From a virus: 64,000 nt of DNA. Positions 52,483 through 62,204 of the stretch are shown here, in pieces. The DNA lies in IMG/VR virus record IMGVR_UViG_3300017710_002137, positions 1 through 64,000 of that record. One strand, written 5' to 3'. Position 1 is the stretch's first letter. The number at the start of each line of letters is the position of its first letter. The notes below the pieces were generated by a model. The model was not told where the DNA came from, made no database searches, and worked only from the letters and a program-made list of their open reading frames with translations. The position numbers and the translations under genes were made by a program.

Positions 52483-53781
52483 ATGAATTTTGTTATAAGT
52501 GATACAGAAAACCACATTGTAAATGATGGTGGGGTTTTCAAAAATAAAGTAGGTAGTAATAGATTTACTCTTGCACCTATATTTAATGCTATGAGAATTT
52601 CAAGTGGAAATATAAACCACAATTTGTTTAAAGTAGATACGTTTACAAAAGATTCTAAACCAGAAAAATATATAATTCCACTTGGTGTTCATAATGACCC
52701 TCACAATTGGGGTGGTGGAAAAACATCCAAGTATGAAGATTACGAATCATTATTTGATTTATTAGATTCTGATTATTTGGAAGATTTAAAAAACGAAAAG
52801 GCTTTTTTACTTATAGATAGTTCTTTTGAAGGATATCATGATGATTGGATATTTGAATTTTTTCATATTGAATGTAAAGAGAGAAACATAAATCCAAACT
52901 ACATAATATTCGTTACAGGAAATTCAATAGTGGAAGATTGTTATTCAGATTGGTTAAAAAATAACCCACAACAAAAAAATATTAAGGTTGTACCATATTC
53001 TCATTTTGAGTTTGATACTTATTTATTATCAAATGATTTACCACCTGGAAATGATAACTTCCCTCCTACTTTTGAAGAACATATTGAATATAAATCAAAA
53101 AACAAAATTGTATCGTTTTGTAATCTAAATAAAAAACCAAGAAGGCATAGAATAAACTTTTATTCTTTATTACATAAAAATGATTTATTAAAAGATGGAC
53201 TTGTTAGTATGAATTATTTTCATGAATCAGTTGAGTTTTGTAATTATAAACTTACTGAAGATGAAACTAATGAAATAAAAAAAACACTACCAAGTTTAAT
53301 TTATAATACATCTAATGAAACATATGACCCAAATTATTATGTTACTCGATTTAATGATAAGGTTTGCTTAGATAGTTACTTTTCAGTTATTAGTGAAGCA
53401 CAATATGAAGATACTCAGAGAACAATATTCTTAAGTGAAAAGATTTTTAAAGTAATGATGTGTTCACACCCATTCATGGTGTTAGGAAATAAACACTCAT
53501 TAAAAGAATTAAAAAAACTTGGATATAAAACATTTGATAAATGGATAGATGAATCTTATGATGAAATGGATGATTGTAGAAGGTTTGAAAAAATAGTAGA
53601 TAATCTAAAAAAAATTGTTTCAATTGAAGATAAGATAAGTTGGTTTAAGGAAATGGAAGATGTAATAAAACATAACAGAAATCAAATTAAAATAAATACA
53701 ACAGAAAACATATCATATGCATTTAATTCAGTACATACTTATTTTAATGAATTTAACAAAAAAGATAGTAAATTAATATGA
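52483..53781 (+). CDS. TEK-motif family protein, putative glycosyltransferase (copy 1)
   Basis: The 432-residue protein shares its C-terminal signature with three others in this cluster. Here it reads FLSEKIFKVMMCSHPFMVLG, then HSLKELKKLGYKTFDKWIDE. A '[ST]EK...K...P' block followed by a hydrophobic strand resembles the nucleotide-sugar site of GT10/GT47-like GT-B enzymes, which is the reason for the tentative call. The N-terminal part (about 1-200) is variable among copies and has HNDPHNWGGGK. It may be inactive as an enzyme. It overlaps the next gene by 4 nt. Confidence 0.5.
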   Translation: MNFVISDTENHIVNDGGVFKNKVGSNRFTLAPIFNAMRISSGNINHNLFKVDTFTKDSKPEKYIIPLGVHNDPHNWGGGKTSKYEDYESLFDLLDSDYLEDLKNEKAFLLIDSSFEGYHDDWIFEFFHIECKERNINPNYIIFVTGNSIVEDCYSDWLKNNPQQKNIKVVPYSHFEFDTYLLSNDLPPGNDNFPPTFEEHIEYKSKNKIVSFCNLNKKPRRHRINFYSLLHKNDLLKDGLVSMNYFHESVEFCNYKLTEDETNEIKKTLPSLIYNTSNETYDPNYYVTRFNDKVCLDSYFSVISEAQYEDTQRTIFLSEKIFKVMMCSHPFMVLGNKHSLKELKKLGYKTFDKWIDESYDEMDDCRRFEKIVDNLKKIVSIEDKISWFKEMEDVIKHNRNQIKINTTENISYAFNSVHTYFNEFNKKDSKLI

Positions 53782-55139
53782 ATGTAAATTTCGTATATAG
53801 TGATTTTTCTGATAATGGTAGGGCATTACCAAATTGTTCTGCCCAACATCCAAACTTTCATTGGTTTGATTCTACAAACTTTTTTTCATCTTACTTAAAT
53901 GATGATGAGAATAATTTTACATATTGGGAAGATACTGAAAAGTTTAATATAGTAAAACATAAACTAAATAGTGTAATAAGTAATCCAACTGAGCCTTTCT
54001 TTTTTATGGTATCCCATCCGGGTCTTTGTTATAATGAAATGGATAGTCTACATAATTTAGGAATAAAACCACAAATAATAAAAAGGTTAAAAACAAATCA
54101 AAACTTTTATTTAGTTTACTTGTTAGAACATGAATCAGATTCTATAAGTGGATTAAATGTTTTGGTAGACAAATTAAATAAACTTGGAATCAGTCACAAA
54201 ACTATTATTTGTAATAATAATTCTCGTATAAAAGAAAACTTTGAAAAGGTAAAAAAGATTCATAACTACGATAGTACAGCAAGGGTACACAAGTTAAACT
54301 TTTTAACATGGTCAACACTACAAGTTCTAACATTCGAAAATTCAGATTTTAAAGCTTATCCATTTGAGTGGAAAGAGAATAAAGATGGAAAGTTTTTTAT
54401 GTGTAGAAATAAAGGTGGAAAGCCACATAGAATGGCAATGTTAGCTTTTATTAGAGCTTTTAAGGAATTTGAAAATAATGTAAACTACTCTTTTATTGGT
54501 AATCCCTTATATGGTGATTTGGTAAGAAAAATGAAAGATTTTTTTTCCTTTCAATTTATTATAGATAACTCAAGAGATATTTTTGAACTTATGAATTTTT
54601 ATAAGGAAGATGATTATGAAAGTGGGTTAAATTGGGTAGATGAAAAAACAGGAGAATTTAAACATAAGAATTTAGCTCCGATATATTTAGTACCAGAGTT
54701 ACATGAAGCTTTTGGTAATTCGTATATGAATATAGTAACAGAATCTGCATATTTTTCTGAAGAAGAAGTGGTTCACATTACAGAAAAAAGTTTTAGACCA
54801 TTTTTTTACTACCAGTTTCCAATATTTTTAGCATCACCATATCATGTTAAACAACTTAAAGATTGGGGATTTGATTTATTTGATGATTTGATAGACCACT
54901 CATATGATTTAGAAGAGGATGATATGATTCGTTTTCAAATGCTTACAAAAGAATTATTAAGAATCAATTCTGATAAACAAAAGTTTATAGATTTATATCC
55001 AAAACTAAAAGATAGGTTCTTTAAAAATAAAGAAGTATTTTTAAATTTAGCACATGATGTAAAAAAACAAGATATAGAGTTTTTTAAAAACTTTATAATT
55101 GAATATAAAGAAGATATTTCAAATAAACCAATAATATGA
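53778..55139 (+). CDS. TEK-motif family protein, putative glycosyltransferase (copy 2)
   Basis: At 453 residues this is the longest copy. The signature is VVHITEKSFRPFFYYQFPIF (about 328-347), then LASPYHVKQLKDWGFDLFDD and a DHSYD segment. This order resembles GT10/GT47-like acceptor/donor regions, so glycosyl transfer is proposed, not shown. The central MCRNKGGKPHRMAMLAFIRA (about 210-229) recurs in the copies as a shorter 'CNLNKKPRRHR' or 'CHNNKMWNHR' pattern. It overlaps neighbours by 4 nt on both sides. Confidence 0.5.
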   Translation: MNVNFVYSDFSDNGRALPNCSAQHPNFHWFDSTNFFSSYLNDDENNFTYWEDTEKFNIVKHKLNSVISNPTEPFFFMVSHPGLCYNEMDSLHNLGIKPQIIKRLKTNQNFYLVYLLEHESDSISGLNVLVDKLNKLGISHKTIICNNNSRIKENFEKVKKIHNYDSTARVHKLNFLTWSTLQVLTFENSDFKAYPFEWKENKDGKFFMCRNKGGKPHRMAMLAFIRAFKEFENNVNYSFIGNPLYGDLVRKMKDFFSFQFIIDNSRDIFELMNFYKEDDYESGLNWVDEKTGEFKHKNLAPIYLVPELHEAFGNSYMNIVTESAYFSEEEVVHITEKSFRPFFYYQFPIFLASPYHVKQLKDWGFDLFDDLIDHSYDLEEDDMIRFQMLTKELLRINSDKQKFIDLYPKLKDRFFKNKEVFLNLAHDVKKQDIEFFKNFIIEYKEDISNKPII

Positions 55140-55747
55140 GATTAATTGCATTTGGAGACAGTTGGACTGCAGGACATGGTGTAGAAACTGATTCTACATA
55201 TAAAGAAATTGTAAATCCTCCAACATTTATTGAAAAACTTAGAGAACAAAATTCATGGCCAAGGTGGTTATCTGAAAAATTGGGGATTCCCTATGTTAAT
55301 ATGGGATATTGTGGATTTGGAAATGAATATATCTTAAATGAGGTTGAAAAGGCTAAAAAGTTTATACAAAAAGATGATATTGTTGTAGTAGTTTTTACAT
55401 ATCCCTTTAGATATAAAAAATATAGTAAACTTACACCCTTTCAAATATTCCAAATGTTTGAAAATCAATTAATTGGACATAAAAGATTTTATTTTAATGG
55501 ATTTTATCCACTTTTGGAAGATGAGTATCACAATAAACTACCTAAAAACTATATTAATCCAAAAGGAACACTTTCTTATATACTGCAGGTAGAAGAAGTT
55601 GAGAAAGGAACTAATGTTTGGGAGTATGGAAGTAAATCTGTTTGGAATGATGAAAAAAACTACTATGAGGGAGATTATCATCCAAACTTAAATGGATATA
55701 AAATCATATCAGACTTTATGTTTAACGAAATACAAAAAATTTTATAA
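55136..55747 (+). CDS. SGNH hydrolase-like protein
   Basis: The 203-residue protein starts with LIAFGDSWTAGHG (residues 3-15), block I with nucleophile Ser9. GFGNEYIL (about 60-67) supplies the block II/III Gly and Asn. GDYHPNLNGYKIISDFM near residue 184 holds the His and a nearby Asp, spaced by one residue rather than the usual two. Enzymes of this group remove or add O-acyl groups on sugars, which fits its place in the cluster. It is shorter and unlike the SGNH-like protein at 25844. Confidence 0.75.
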   Translation: MRLIAFGDSWTAGHGVETDSTYKEIVNPPTFIEKLREQNSWPRWLSEKLGIPYVNMGYCGFGNEYILNEVEKAKKFIQKDDIVVVVFTYPFRYKKYSKLTPFQIFQMFENQLIGHKRFYFNGFYPLLEDEYHNKLPKNYINPKGTLSYILQVEEVEKGTNVWEYGSKSVWNDEKNYYEGDYHPNLNGYKIISDFMFNEIQKIL

Positions 55748-56490
55748 TGGGAGTACAAACAAATGAACATAAAAACATATGGAACACTCATATAGAATTA
55801 TTTAGAGATAAGTTAAGTGATTATAAAATAAAATCATATAATGATAACTATTCTGCTGTTATAATGGAAACTCGTGAACACCCACATTTAGAAACTGTTA
55901 TAAAAAATACAATGTATTATTTGAATGAATCAGATTCTAATAACAAATGGAAGTTAGAAATATTTCATGGTAATCTAAACAAAGAATTCTGTGAAAAAAT
56001 AGTAGAAGGTATTGATAATGTTGAATTACATCACATTGATTATGATTCTATGGGATTGTATGATTATGATTCAGTATTTAGAACAACAGAGTTTTGGAAA
56101 ACAATAACATCTGATACTATTTTAATATTTCAAGCAGATACTGTATTGTTAAAACATGGAATTGATGAGTTTTTAAAATATTCGTATGTTGGAGCTCCAT
56201 GGTTAAAACCAAAAGAGGGTAAATATGTTGGAAATGGTGGATTGGCATTACGAAATAAACAAAAAATGATAGAAGTTATAGAAAACTATCCAAACGATAA
56301 CTATTTTAAAGAAGATATTTACTTTATAAAATATTTAAATGATGAAGATATAGCACCAATTGAGGTTGCACAAAGATTTGCGGTTGAAGATTTATATTAT
56401 AATGACCCATTTGGGTTACATCAACCAAAAATTCAATACAAATATTTAAAAATATTGATGAAACGAGGTATAAACAACATAAATTATTAA
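55747..56490 (+). CDS. DUF5672-like glycosyltransferase
   Basis: The 247-residue protein matches the DUF5672 pattern: SAVIMETREHPHLETVIKNT (about 36-55), TILIFQADTVLLKHGIDEF (about 126-144) with an acidic metal-site residue, YVGAPW and VGNGGLALRNKQKM (about 161-174). Proteins of this family occur in sugar clusters and are thought to be GT-A-like transferases. It starts with a TAATG overlap after the SGNH gene. Substrate unknown. Confidence 0.7.
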   Translation: MGVQTNEHKNIWNTHIELFRDKLSDYKIKSYNDNYSAVIMETREHPHLETVIKNTMYYLNESDSNNKWKLEIFHGNLNKEFCEKIVEGIDNVELHHIDYDSMGLYDYDSVFRTTEFWKTITSDTILIFQADTVLLKHGIDEFLKYSYVGAPWLKPKEGKYVGNGGLALRNKQKMIEVIENYPNDNYFKEDIYFIKYLNDEDIAPIEVAQRFAVEDLYYNDPFGLHQPKIQYKYLKILMKRGINNINY

Positions 56491-56491
56491 T

Positions 56492-57448
56492 ATGAGTTAC
56501 TTTAACAACAAAGAAGTGGTAATTACTGGTGGAGCAGGATTCCTTGCAACACACTTTATAACAGAATTAAATAAATTGGGTGCCAACATTACTACACATA
56601 CACATAATTCTCCTTTACAAGTAAGTAAAGAGATACAAAAAGATATTACTATACTTGAAAATATAGATTTAAACAACCTTGATGATGCAATCAAACTCAC
56701 AAGTGGTGTAGATTTGGTAATTCATTGTGCAGGTCATGTTTTACATCCTGGTTCAGTACGAACTGATATACAAGGTTCACTTGGAAACATCACCTTACTT
56801 GGAAATGTACTTGATGCGTGTGCTAGGAATGAAGTAGATTCGTTTTTTGACCTAAATTCATCAACTGGTTATCCCGATAGAAGATATCCTGTGAAGGAAG
56901 ATGAGTTTTGGGATGAAGAACCTTACATTGCGTACTTTGGTTATGGTTGGATGAGAAGATATAGAGAAAAATTGATGGAACATACTTCAAACTTCTCTAA
57001 ATTAAAGATATTCTTAGGTAGAGGTTCAGCAATCTTCGGGCCTAATGATAATTTTAACGTAAAAACTTGTCATGTGATACCTGCAATCATTAATCGTATG
57101 TTAGGTGGTGAAAATCCATTCACTGCTTGGGGTTCACCTGATGTTGTAAGGGATTTCTTGTATGTTAAGGATGTGATTAAGGGTGCATTAACAATAATCG
57201 AACATGGTAATCCAATGGAGCCTTATAATGTTGGGTATGGAGCACCAATTACGATTGGAGATATAGTAAACACGATTCAAAAAGTATCTGGTCTTACACC
57301 AGAAATAGTTTGGGATAATTCGAAACCAACTACGATACCTTTTAGGATGGTTAGTACCGAAAAAATAAATAATCTTGGATTTAAGCCAAGTTATACTTTT
57401 GAAGAAGGTATTAGAGAAACAATTGAATGGTTTAAACAAAACAAATGA
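56492..57448 (+). CDS. Extended SDR sugar epimerase/reductase with altered active site
   Basis: The NAD(P)-binding motif is VVITGGAGFLATHF (about residues 9-22). The protein follows the GMER/GalE-like extended SDR pattern, with DLNSSTGYPDRRYP around the active Ser/Thr. The catalytic YxxxK position reads Tyr151-Gly-Trp-Met-Arg155, so Lys is replaced by Arg; related enzymes often read YGWxKR. The C-terminus has the substrate-binding GFKPSYTFEEGIRETIEWF. Right before the GMD-like gene, it would supply the next step (epimerization/reduction) of a GDP-sugar pathway. Confidence 0.75.
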   Translation: MSYFNNKEVVITGGAGFLATHFITELNKLGANITTHTHNSPLQVSKEIQKDITILENIDLNNLDDAIKLTSGVDLVIHCAGHVLHPGSVRTDIQGSLGNITLLGNVLDACARNEVDSFFDLNSSTGYPDRRYPVKEDEFWDEEPYIAYFGYGWMRRYREKLMEHTSNFSKLKIFLGRGSAIFGPNDNFNVKTCHVIPAIINRMLGGENPFTAWGSPDVVRDFLYVKDVIKGALTIIEHGNPMEPYNVGYGAPITIGDIVNTIQKVSGLTPEIVWDNSKPTTIPFRMVSTEKINNLGFKPSYTFEEGIRETIEWFKQNK

Positions 57449-58452
57449 ATGTATTAATAACAGGAATAACAGGAATGGTTGGTTCTCATTTGGTAGATTA
57501 CCTAATTGAGAATACTGATTGGGATATCTATGGATTTATTAGATGGAACGATAGATTAGATAACTTAGAACACCACTTTGATAGAATTAACAAGAAAGAT
57601 AGATTGTTTTTAATCAATGGAGATTTAAATGATTTACCATCAGTAATTCAAGCAGTAGAACAATCTGAAGCAAATTATGTATTTCATTTAGCTGCTCAAT
57701 CTTATCCAAAAACATCTTTCAGAGCTCCACTTGAAACTTTACAAACAAATATTATAGGTACTGCAAATTTATTAGAAGCTTTAAGAGATTATGGAGAAGA
57801 TGATGTTGTAGTTCATGTTTGTGCTTCATCTGAAATATTTGGTAGAGTATCAAAAGATAAACTACCAATTGATGAAGAATGTTCTATTCACCCAGCTTCA
57901 CCTTACGCGATATCAAAAGTTGGTACAGATTTACTTGGTAGATATTATGCAGAAGCATTTGGAATGGTAATAATGACAACAAGAATGTTCACTCATACAG
58001 GACCAAGGAGAGGGGATGTGTTTTCTGAATCCACATTCGCAAAACAGATTGCAATGATTGAGGCAGGATTACAAGAACCAACAATCTATGTAGGAAACCT
58101 ACAATCACTTAGAACTTATGCTGATGTTAGAGATGCTGTAAAGGCGTATTATATGTTAGTAACTAAAAATCCAATCGGAGGTGAGTATTATAACATCGGT
58201 GGTGAATATACTTGTGAGATTGGTGAGATGTTAGATTATTTAATATCACAATCAACAGTTAAAGATATTAAAGTAGAAGTTGATGAAGATAGGTTAAGAC
58301 CAATCGATGCAGATTTACAAGTACCAGATACTACAAAGTTTAGAGAACATACAGGTTGGAAACCAGAATACACTTTTAAACAAACCATGAATGACCTTTT
58401 AGATTATTGGAGAAATGAAATAAAAAAAGGTAGAAAATTTTTGAATAGATAA
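57445..58452 (+). CDS. gmd: GDP-mannose 4,6-dehydratase-like enzyme
   Basis: This 335-residue extended SDR enzyme removes water from a GDP-hexose (or GDP-heptose) to give the 4-keto-6-deoxy sugar. The nucleotide motif GITGMVGSHL (7-16), CASSEIFG (about 126-133, Ser) and YAISK (Tyr154, Lys158) are intact. RGDVFSESTFAKQIAMIEAG and RTYADVRDAVKAYY are typical of GMD. It overlaps the SDR epimerase by 4 nt, and both probably act in one pathway. Substrate size (hexose or heptose) cannot be read from the sequence. Confidence 0.88.
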   Translation: MNVLITGITGMVGSHLVDYLIENTDWDIYGFIRWNDRLDNLEHHFDRINKKDRLFLINGDLNDLPSVIQAVEQSEANYVFHLAAQSYPKTSFRAPLETLQTNIIGTANLLEALRDYGEDDVVVHVCASSEIFGRVSKDKLPIDEECSIHPASPYAISKVGTDLLGRYYAEAFGMVIMTTRMFTHTGPRRGDVFSESTFAKQIAMIEAGLQEPTIYVGNLQSLRTYADVRDAVKAYYMLVTKNPIGGEYYNIGGEYTCEIGEMLDYLISQSTVKDIKVEVDEDRLRPIDADLQVPDTTKFREHTGWKPEYTFKQTMNDLLDYWRNEIKKGRKFLNR

Positions 58453-59639
58453 TGAGAAAATTAATTTACATAAGAAAAGATGAAGATTTTTTTGATAGAC
58501 TTCTCGATTTTAAGTTTACTTATGATGTAGATTACACAACTCTCGTATCAATAAATAAACTAAATAAAAAAGATAAATATGTTTACATAAAATACTTTCG
58601 AGGACATCCCTTCTTAGAAGCTAAACGATTTAAATCAGAACATGATTTATTGTTGTGGGAAAAAATGAAAGAATTTGATATAAAACTAATTTATATATCT
58701 GATAACGAATCGGGTAGTACAGATTCCATAACATGGTTTGAATCCTGGTTAACCGATAAAGGAGTAGAACTTTCTAAAGTAATTTTAATTAACAACAATA
58801 GATGGATTGATAAAATTCCTTCTAATGAAAATAAAATTCAAATAACTTCTTTTGAAAGAATTGTTTGGGAGGGTGTAAAGTGTTTAGTTAATAATAATGA
58901 CCCAAACTTCGATAATGATTCTAAGAAAAAAATATTTCAATGCTATAACCGAGCGGTTAATTCGTATAGAACTTGTGTAATTTGTGATTTAATAAAAAAT
59001 GATTTAATAGATGAAGTAGATTGGTCTCATCTAAGAAGGCCTGATTGGTTAGATGCAGTACCAGGAGATGTGGGTCTTACTAAATACCAAATTATAACAG
59101 GTAATACATTTAAAAGTATAGAGGATACTTATAATAATTTGGTAGATACTTGTCCTAAAAAAAGTGAGTTTGAATCACATTATGAGTTTGAAGATGAGAA
59201 TGGAGCTATTGATTATAATATTTACTACAATGAAAATCCATATAAATTTTCATACATAAACATAGTAAACGAATCAAAATTTGATGAGTATGATAACTAT
59301 CATATGCACGTTACAGAAAAAACACTTTTACCATTTTATTATTTTCAATTTCCATTATTTTTTGCAAATTGGAATCATGTAAAATTTGTAGAAGATAATT
59401 ATGGATTGGATATGTTTAGAGATTTTATAAACCATGATTATGATTCAGAAAAAGATTTTCAAAAAAGATATAAAATGTTATTTATTGAAATAAACAGATT
59501 ATATAAAATGAAAAATGAAATTAGTAAGTTTTATGTAAAAAACAGAGAAAGATTTGAAAACAATCATGAAAAGATTAGAGAACTTGTAAAATTGAAAAAT
59601 AATGATGTTGAAAAGGTAAGAGGTATATTTGAACTATGA
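58452..59639 (+). CDS. TEK-motif family protein, putative glycosyltransferase (copy 3)
   Basis: The 395-residue protein keeps the signature as HVTEKTLLPFYYFQFPLFFA, followed by NWNHVKFVEDNYGLDMFRDF and NHDYDSEKD. The N-terminal half has KYVYIKYFRGHPFLEAKRF and FQCYNRAVNSYRTC. It is one of four paralogues in the cluster (52483, 53778, 58452, 62798). GT10/GT47-like transfer is the proposed role. It shares a base with the gmd stop and overlaps the oxygenase by 4 nt. Confidence 0.5.
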   Translation: MRKLIYIRKDEDFFDRLLDFKFTYDVDYTTLVSINKLNKKDKYVYIKYFRGHPFLEAKRFKSEHDLLLWEKMKEFDIKLIYISDNESGSTDSITWFESWLTDKGVELSKVILINNNRWIDKIPSNENKIQITSFERIVWEGVKCLVNNNDPNFDNDSKKKIFQCYNRAVNSYRTCVICDLIKNDLIDEVDWSHLRRPDWLDAVPGDVGLTKYQIITGNTFKSIEDTYNNLVDTCPKKSEFESHYEFEDENGAIDYNIYYNENPYKFSYINIVNESKFDEYDNYHMHVTEKTLLPFYYFQFPLFFANWNHVKFVEDNYGLDMFRDFINHDYDSEKDFQKRYKMLFIEINRLYKMKNEISKFYVKNRERFENNHEKIRELVKLKNNDVEKVRGIFEL

Positions 59640-60415
59640 TAAATAAAAAACAAGAGTGGAATCAAAGTAAATCTAAATGGGGTTTTGGTAGAACCAAAAT
59701 TGATAACTTTTTAGATGAAGAAACTGCACACGAATTATATAAAGAGTGTATGGATGCACCAAAGGGTGGGTGGACTGTATTTACTCGTGCTGGTTCAAGA
59801 ATGGAAGAGTTCAATGATTTGATTTCACTTCCAACCGCACATAGGGTAACTTATGATATTATGCATAGTGGTGAGTTCTTATATGAATTAGAACAAATGA
59901 CAGGAATTGTTGGATTATTACCAGACCCACATTTGGTTGGAGCAGGATACTCAATAATTAGAAATAGTAAAGATTTGGGTTGTCATTATGATTTCAATTG
60001 GAATGATAGAATCAGATTACATAGAAAACTAACTTCACTTTTATATATCACACCAGATTGGGAAGATGAATGGGGAGGACATATTCAGTATTGGGATGAT
60101 AACATTGATATCAATCCAAAATCACCTCTAATAGAATCAATTCCACCAAAATTTAATCGATTAGTAATTAATGAAAATGTTAAACATGGTCCGTATCACA
60201 GAGTTAGTGAAGTAAAATCACCTGAAGATAAACCAAGATGTGCAATAAGATTCTTTTACTATATTTCTAAATCAGAATATGATAAGGATAATCCACCACA
60301 TCGAAGTACATATAAATCTAATGAATACTCACATCACAAATTACATGAAGAAGAAAATTGGGATGGTCACTTTGTTGGACAGGGTGGAGAAGATTATGGA
60401 TATAAACCAAAATAA
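59636..60415 (+). CDS. 2-oxoglutarate/Fe(II)-dependent oxygenase
   Basis: The 259-residue protein has CHYDFNWND with His117 and Asp119, the distal His188 in GPYHRVSEV, and Arg201/Arg205 in PRCAIRFFYY for 2-oxoglutarate. VWGG-type strand pairs (WEDEWGGHIQYWDD) lie between them, as in P4H-like folds. The polar, Lys/His-rich C-terminus (about 215-259) is unusual. In this setting it could hydroxylate a sugar or fibre residue. The DegT gene begins directly after its stop. Confidence 0.85.
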   Translation: MINKKQEWNQSKSKWGFGRTKIDNFLDEETAHELYKECMDAPKGGWTVFTRAGSRMEEFNDLISLPTAHRVTYDIMHSGEFLYELEQMTGIVGLLPDPHLVGAGYSIIRNSKDLGCHYDFNWNDRIRLHRKLTSLLYITPDWEDEWGGHIQYWDDNIDINPKSPLIESIPPKFNRLVINENVKHGPYHRVSEVKSPEDKPRCAIRFFYYISKSEYDKDNPPHRSTYKSNEYSHHKLHEEENWDGHFVGQGGEDYGYKPK

Positions 60416-61057
60416 ATGAAAGAATATAAAATAAATGACCCATGGGATTGGGTAACTCATTTTGAAAACGAGGTTGCAGAATATACAGGTTACAGATATG
60501 GTATTGCATGTGATTCAAATTCTAACGCAATAAGATTGTGTTTACACTACTTAAACATTACAGATACAGATATTGAAATACCAGCAAATACTTATGTATC
60601 AGTTCCAAATCAAATTATTTTGAGTGGTAACAGACCTCAATTTAGAGATATAAAATGGAAAGGATTGTATCCACTTGGAGACACAGGTATTATTGATGCG
60701 GCAACTGCATTTTATGAAAGTATGGGAAGAGGATATGAAGATAAATTTATGATTCTATCATTTCATCTTAAAAAAATACTAAACATAGGACAGGGTGGGA
60801 TGATTCTTACAAACAGACCTGACTTCAACGAATGGGCAAGACCGATGATTTATGATGGTAGACATAAAGATAGAGTGTATAAAGAAGATGAGTTTGAATG
60901 TGTGGGTTGGCATATGTATATGAGTCCAGAATCAGCATATAAGGGTTTGGAGATATTCAATTCGGATAGAATAAAAAATTATAATGAACCATGTGGTTCA
61001 TCAGAACTTTATGGAGATTTAAGAAAACAGAATATTTATAAAAAATATGTTATATGA
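60416..61057 (+). CDS. Truncated DegT/DnrJ/EryC1-type aminotransferase
   Basis: The family makes amino sugars from 4-keto sugars with pyridoxal phosphate. The PLP lysine region SFHLKKILNIGQGGMILTN (115-133, Lys120) and DAATAFYESMGRG (94-106) are present, as is IPANTYVSVPN (55-65). Full-length members have about 370 residues; this one ends at 213, just after the GWHMYMSPESAYKGL segment, so most of the small C-terminal domain is missing. No frameshift remnant is seen downstream; the next gene starts in a 4-nt overlap. It may need a partner or act differently. Confidence 0.75.
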   Translation: MKEYKINDPWDWVTHFENEVAEYTGYRYGIACDSNSNAIRLCLHYLNITDTDIEIPANTYVSVPNQIILSGNRPQFRDIKWKGLYPLGDTGIIDAATAFYESMGRGYEDKFMILSFHLKKILNIGQGGMILTNRPDFNEWARPMIYDGRHKDRVYKEDEFECVGWHMYMSPESAYKGLEIFNSDRIKNYNEPCGSSELYGDLRKQNIYKKYVI

Positions 61058-61455
61058 GAAAATACCTACCTACACTTGGTGAATTAATTGATAGATTAAC
61101 AATAGTTCAATTAAAAGAAGTCAAAATACCAAAACACAAAGAAGAATACCAAAAAGAGATTGAAGAAATCGTACACGATATTACAGAAATATTAACAACT
61201 GTAAAACAACTGAAAGTAGATGGAGATTTTATCAGAGCAGTAATTGTACTATCTCAAATGAATACTCATATTTGGTACAATGAAGATAATGCTAGAAATG
61301 GTGAAGATGTGGGAAATAACTTATTGTTAACACATGGATTGAATGGAATCAGAAATACTGCCAAAAATAAGATACAAGAATTAGATGGTGGTAGAAAAGA
61401 TTATAAAGTAGATTGTATAGCATCAGATTTTAAAGATTGGGAAATTAGTTGGTAA
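61054..61455 (+). CDS. DUF4254-like protein
   Basis: The 133-residue helical protein starts LPTLGELIDRLTIVQLKEVK (about 5-24) and has HIWYNEDNARNGED (about 72-85), the two patterns that I associate with DUF4254 proteins of lipopolysaccharide and sugar clusters. Its C-terminus (IQELDGGRKDYKVDCIASDF) is acidic. No enzyme residues are known to me. It overlaps both neighbours, the DegT-like and kinase genes. The family assignment is from memory of the pattern, so tentative. Confidence 0.45.
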   Translation: MRKYLPTLGELIDRLTIVQLKEVKIPKHKEEYQKEIEEIVHDITEILTTVKQLKVDGDFIRAVIVLSQMNTHIWYNEDNARNGEDVGNNLLLTHGLNGIRNTAKNKIQELDGGRKDYKVDCIASDFKDWEISW

Positions 61456-62204
61456 TGAAAGTATTAGTTATAGGAGAAAGTTGTGATGATGTTTTTATTT
61501 ATGGTGATGTTTTAAGATTATCACCAGAAGCACCCGTCCCTGTCATAAAACCTTTAAGAGAAGTTTACTCAAAGGGAATGGCGGAAAATGAAGAATTAAA
61601 TTTAAAATCTCTCGATGTAGATACACAACTAATATGTAATTCAGAAGAAATTGTAAAAATAAGGTACGTTGATAACTCTTATAATTACATTTTATTACGA
61701 ATAGATGAAAATGATGAAGTTTCTAATCTTAATTTAGCAGAATTACCAAATCTTGATGACTTTGATTTAGTTGTATTTGCAGATTATAATAAAGGATTTT
61801 TATCAAAAGAGGATATAGAAGAAATTTCATCAAAATGTAATTGTCCAACTTTCTTAGATACAAAAAAGAAACTTGGTAATTGGTGTAAACATATTTCTTT
61901 TATAAAAATAAACTATCATGAATATTTGAGAAGTAAAGATAAGATTGATAATAATGATTGGCTGAAAGGTAAAACAATTATTACAAGAGGACCGAATGGT
62001 TGTGATTTTAATGGAAAAAACTATCCAACAAAAGAAGTTAGTGTAAAGGATGTAGCTGGTGCCGGCGATAGTTTTTTGGCAGGTTTAATATTTAAATATA
62101 TACATACATATAATATTGAAGAATCAATTGAATTTGCTAACAAGTGTTCAACACAAGTTGTTCAGAAACGAGGGGTTTCGATAATTAACAAAAATGAATT
62201 ATAA
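61455..62204 (+). CDS. PfkB/RfaE-type sugar kinase (HldE domain I-like)
   Basis: The N-terminus KVLVIGESCDDVFIYGDV followed by RLSPEAPVPVIKP (residues 2-33) is very close to HldE domain I, the D-glycero-D-manno-heptose 7-phosphate kinase. The C-terminal DVAGAGDSFLAGL (199-211, catalytic Asp205) is the PfkB motif. The ATG at 61455 gives a TAATG overlap and 249 residues, versus about 315 for HldE domain I; the middle is shortened after GMAENEEL, where GGxxN is expected. The matching nucleotidyltransferase domain is encoded separately at 47003. Confidence 0.8.
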   Translation: MKVLVIGESCDDVFIYGDVLRLSPEAPVPVIKPLREVYSKGMAENEELNLKSLDVDTQLICNSEEIVKIRYVDNSYNYILLRIDENDEVSNLNLAELPNLDDFDLVVFADYNKGFLSKEDIEEISSKCNCPTFLDTKKKLGNWCKHISFIKINYHEYLRSKDKIDNNDWLKGKTIITRGPNGCDFNGKNYPTKEVSVKDVAGAGDSFLAGLIFKYIHTYNIEESIEFANKCSTQVVQKRGVSIINKNEL

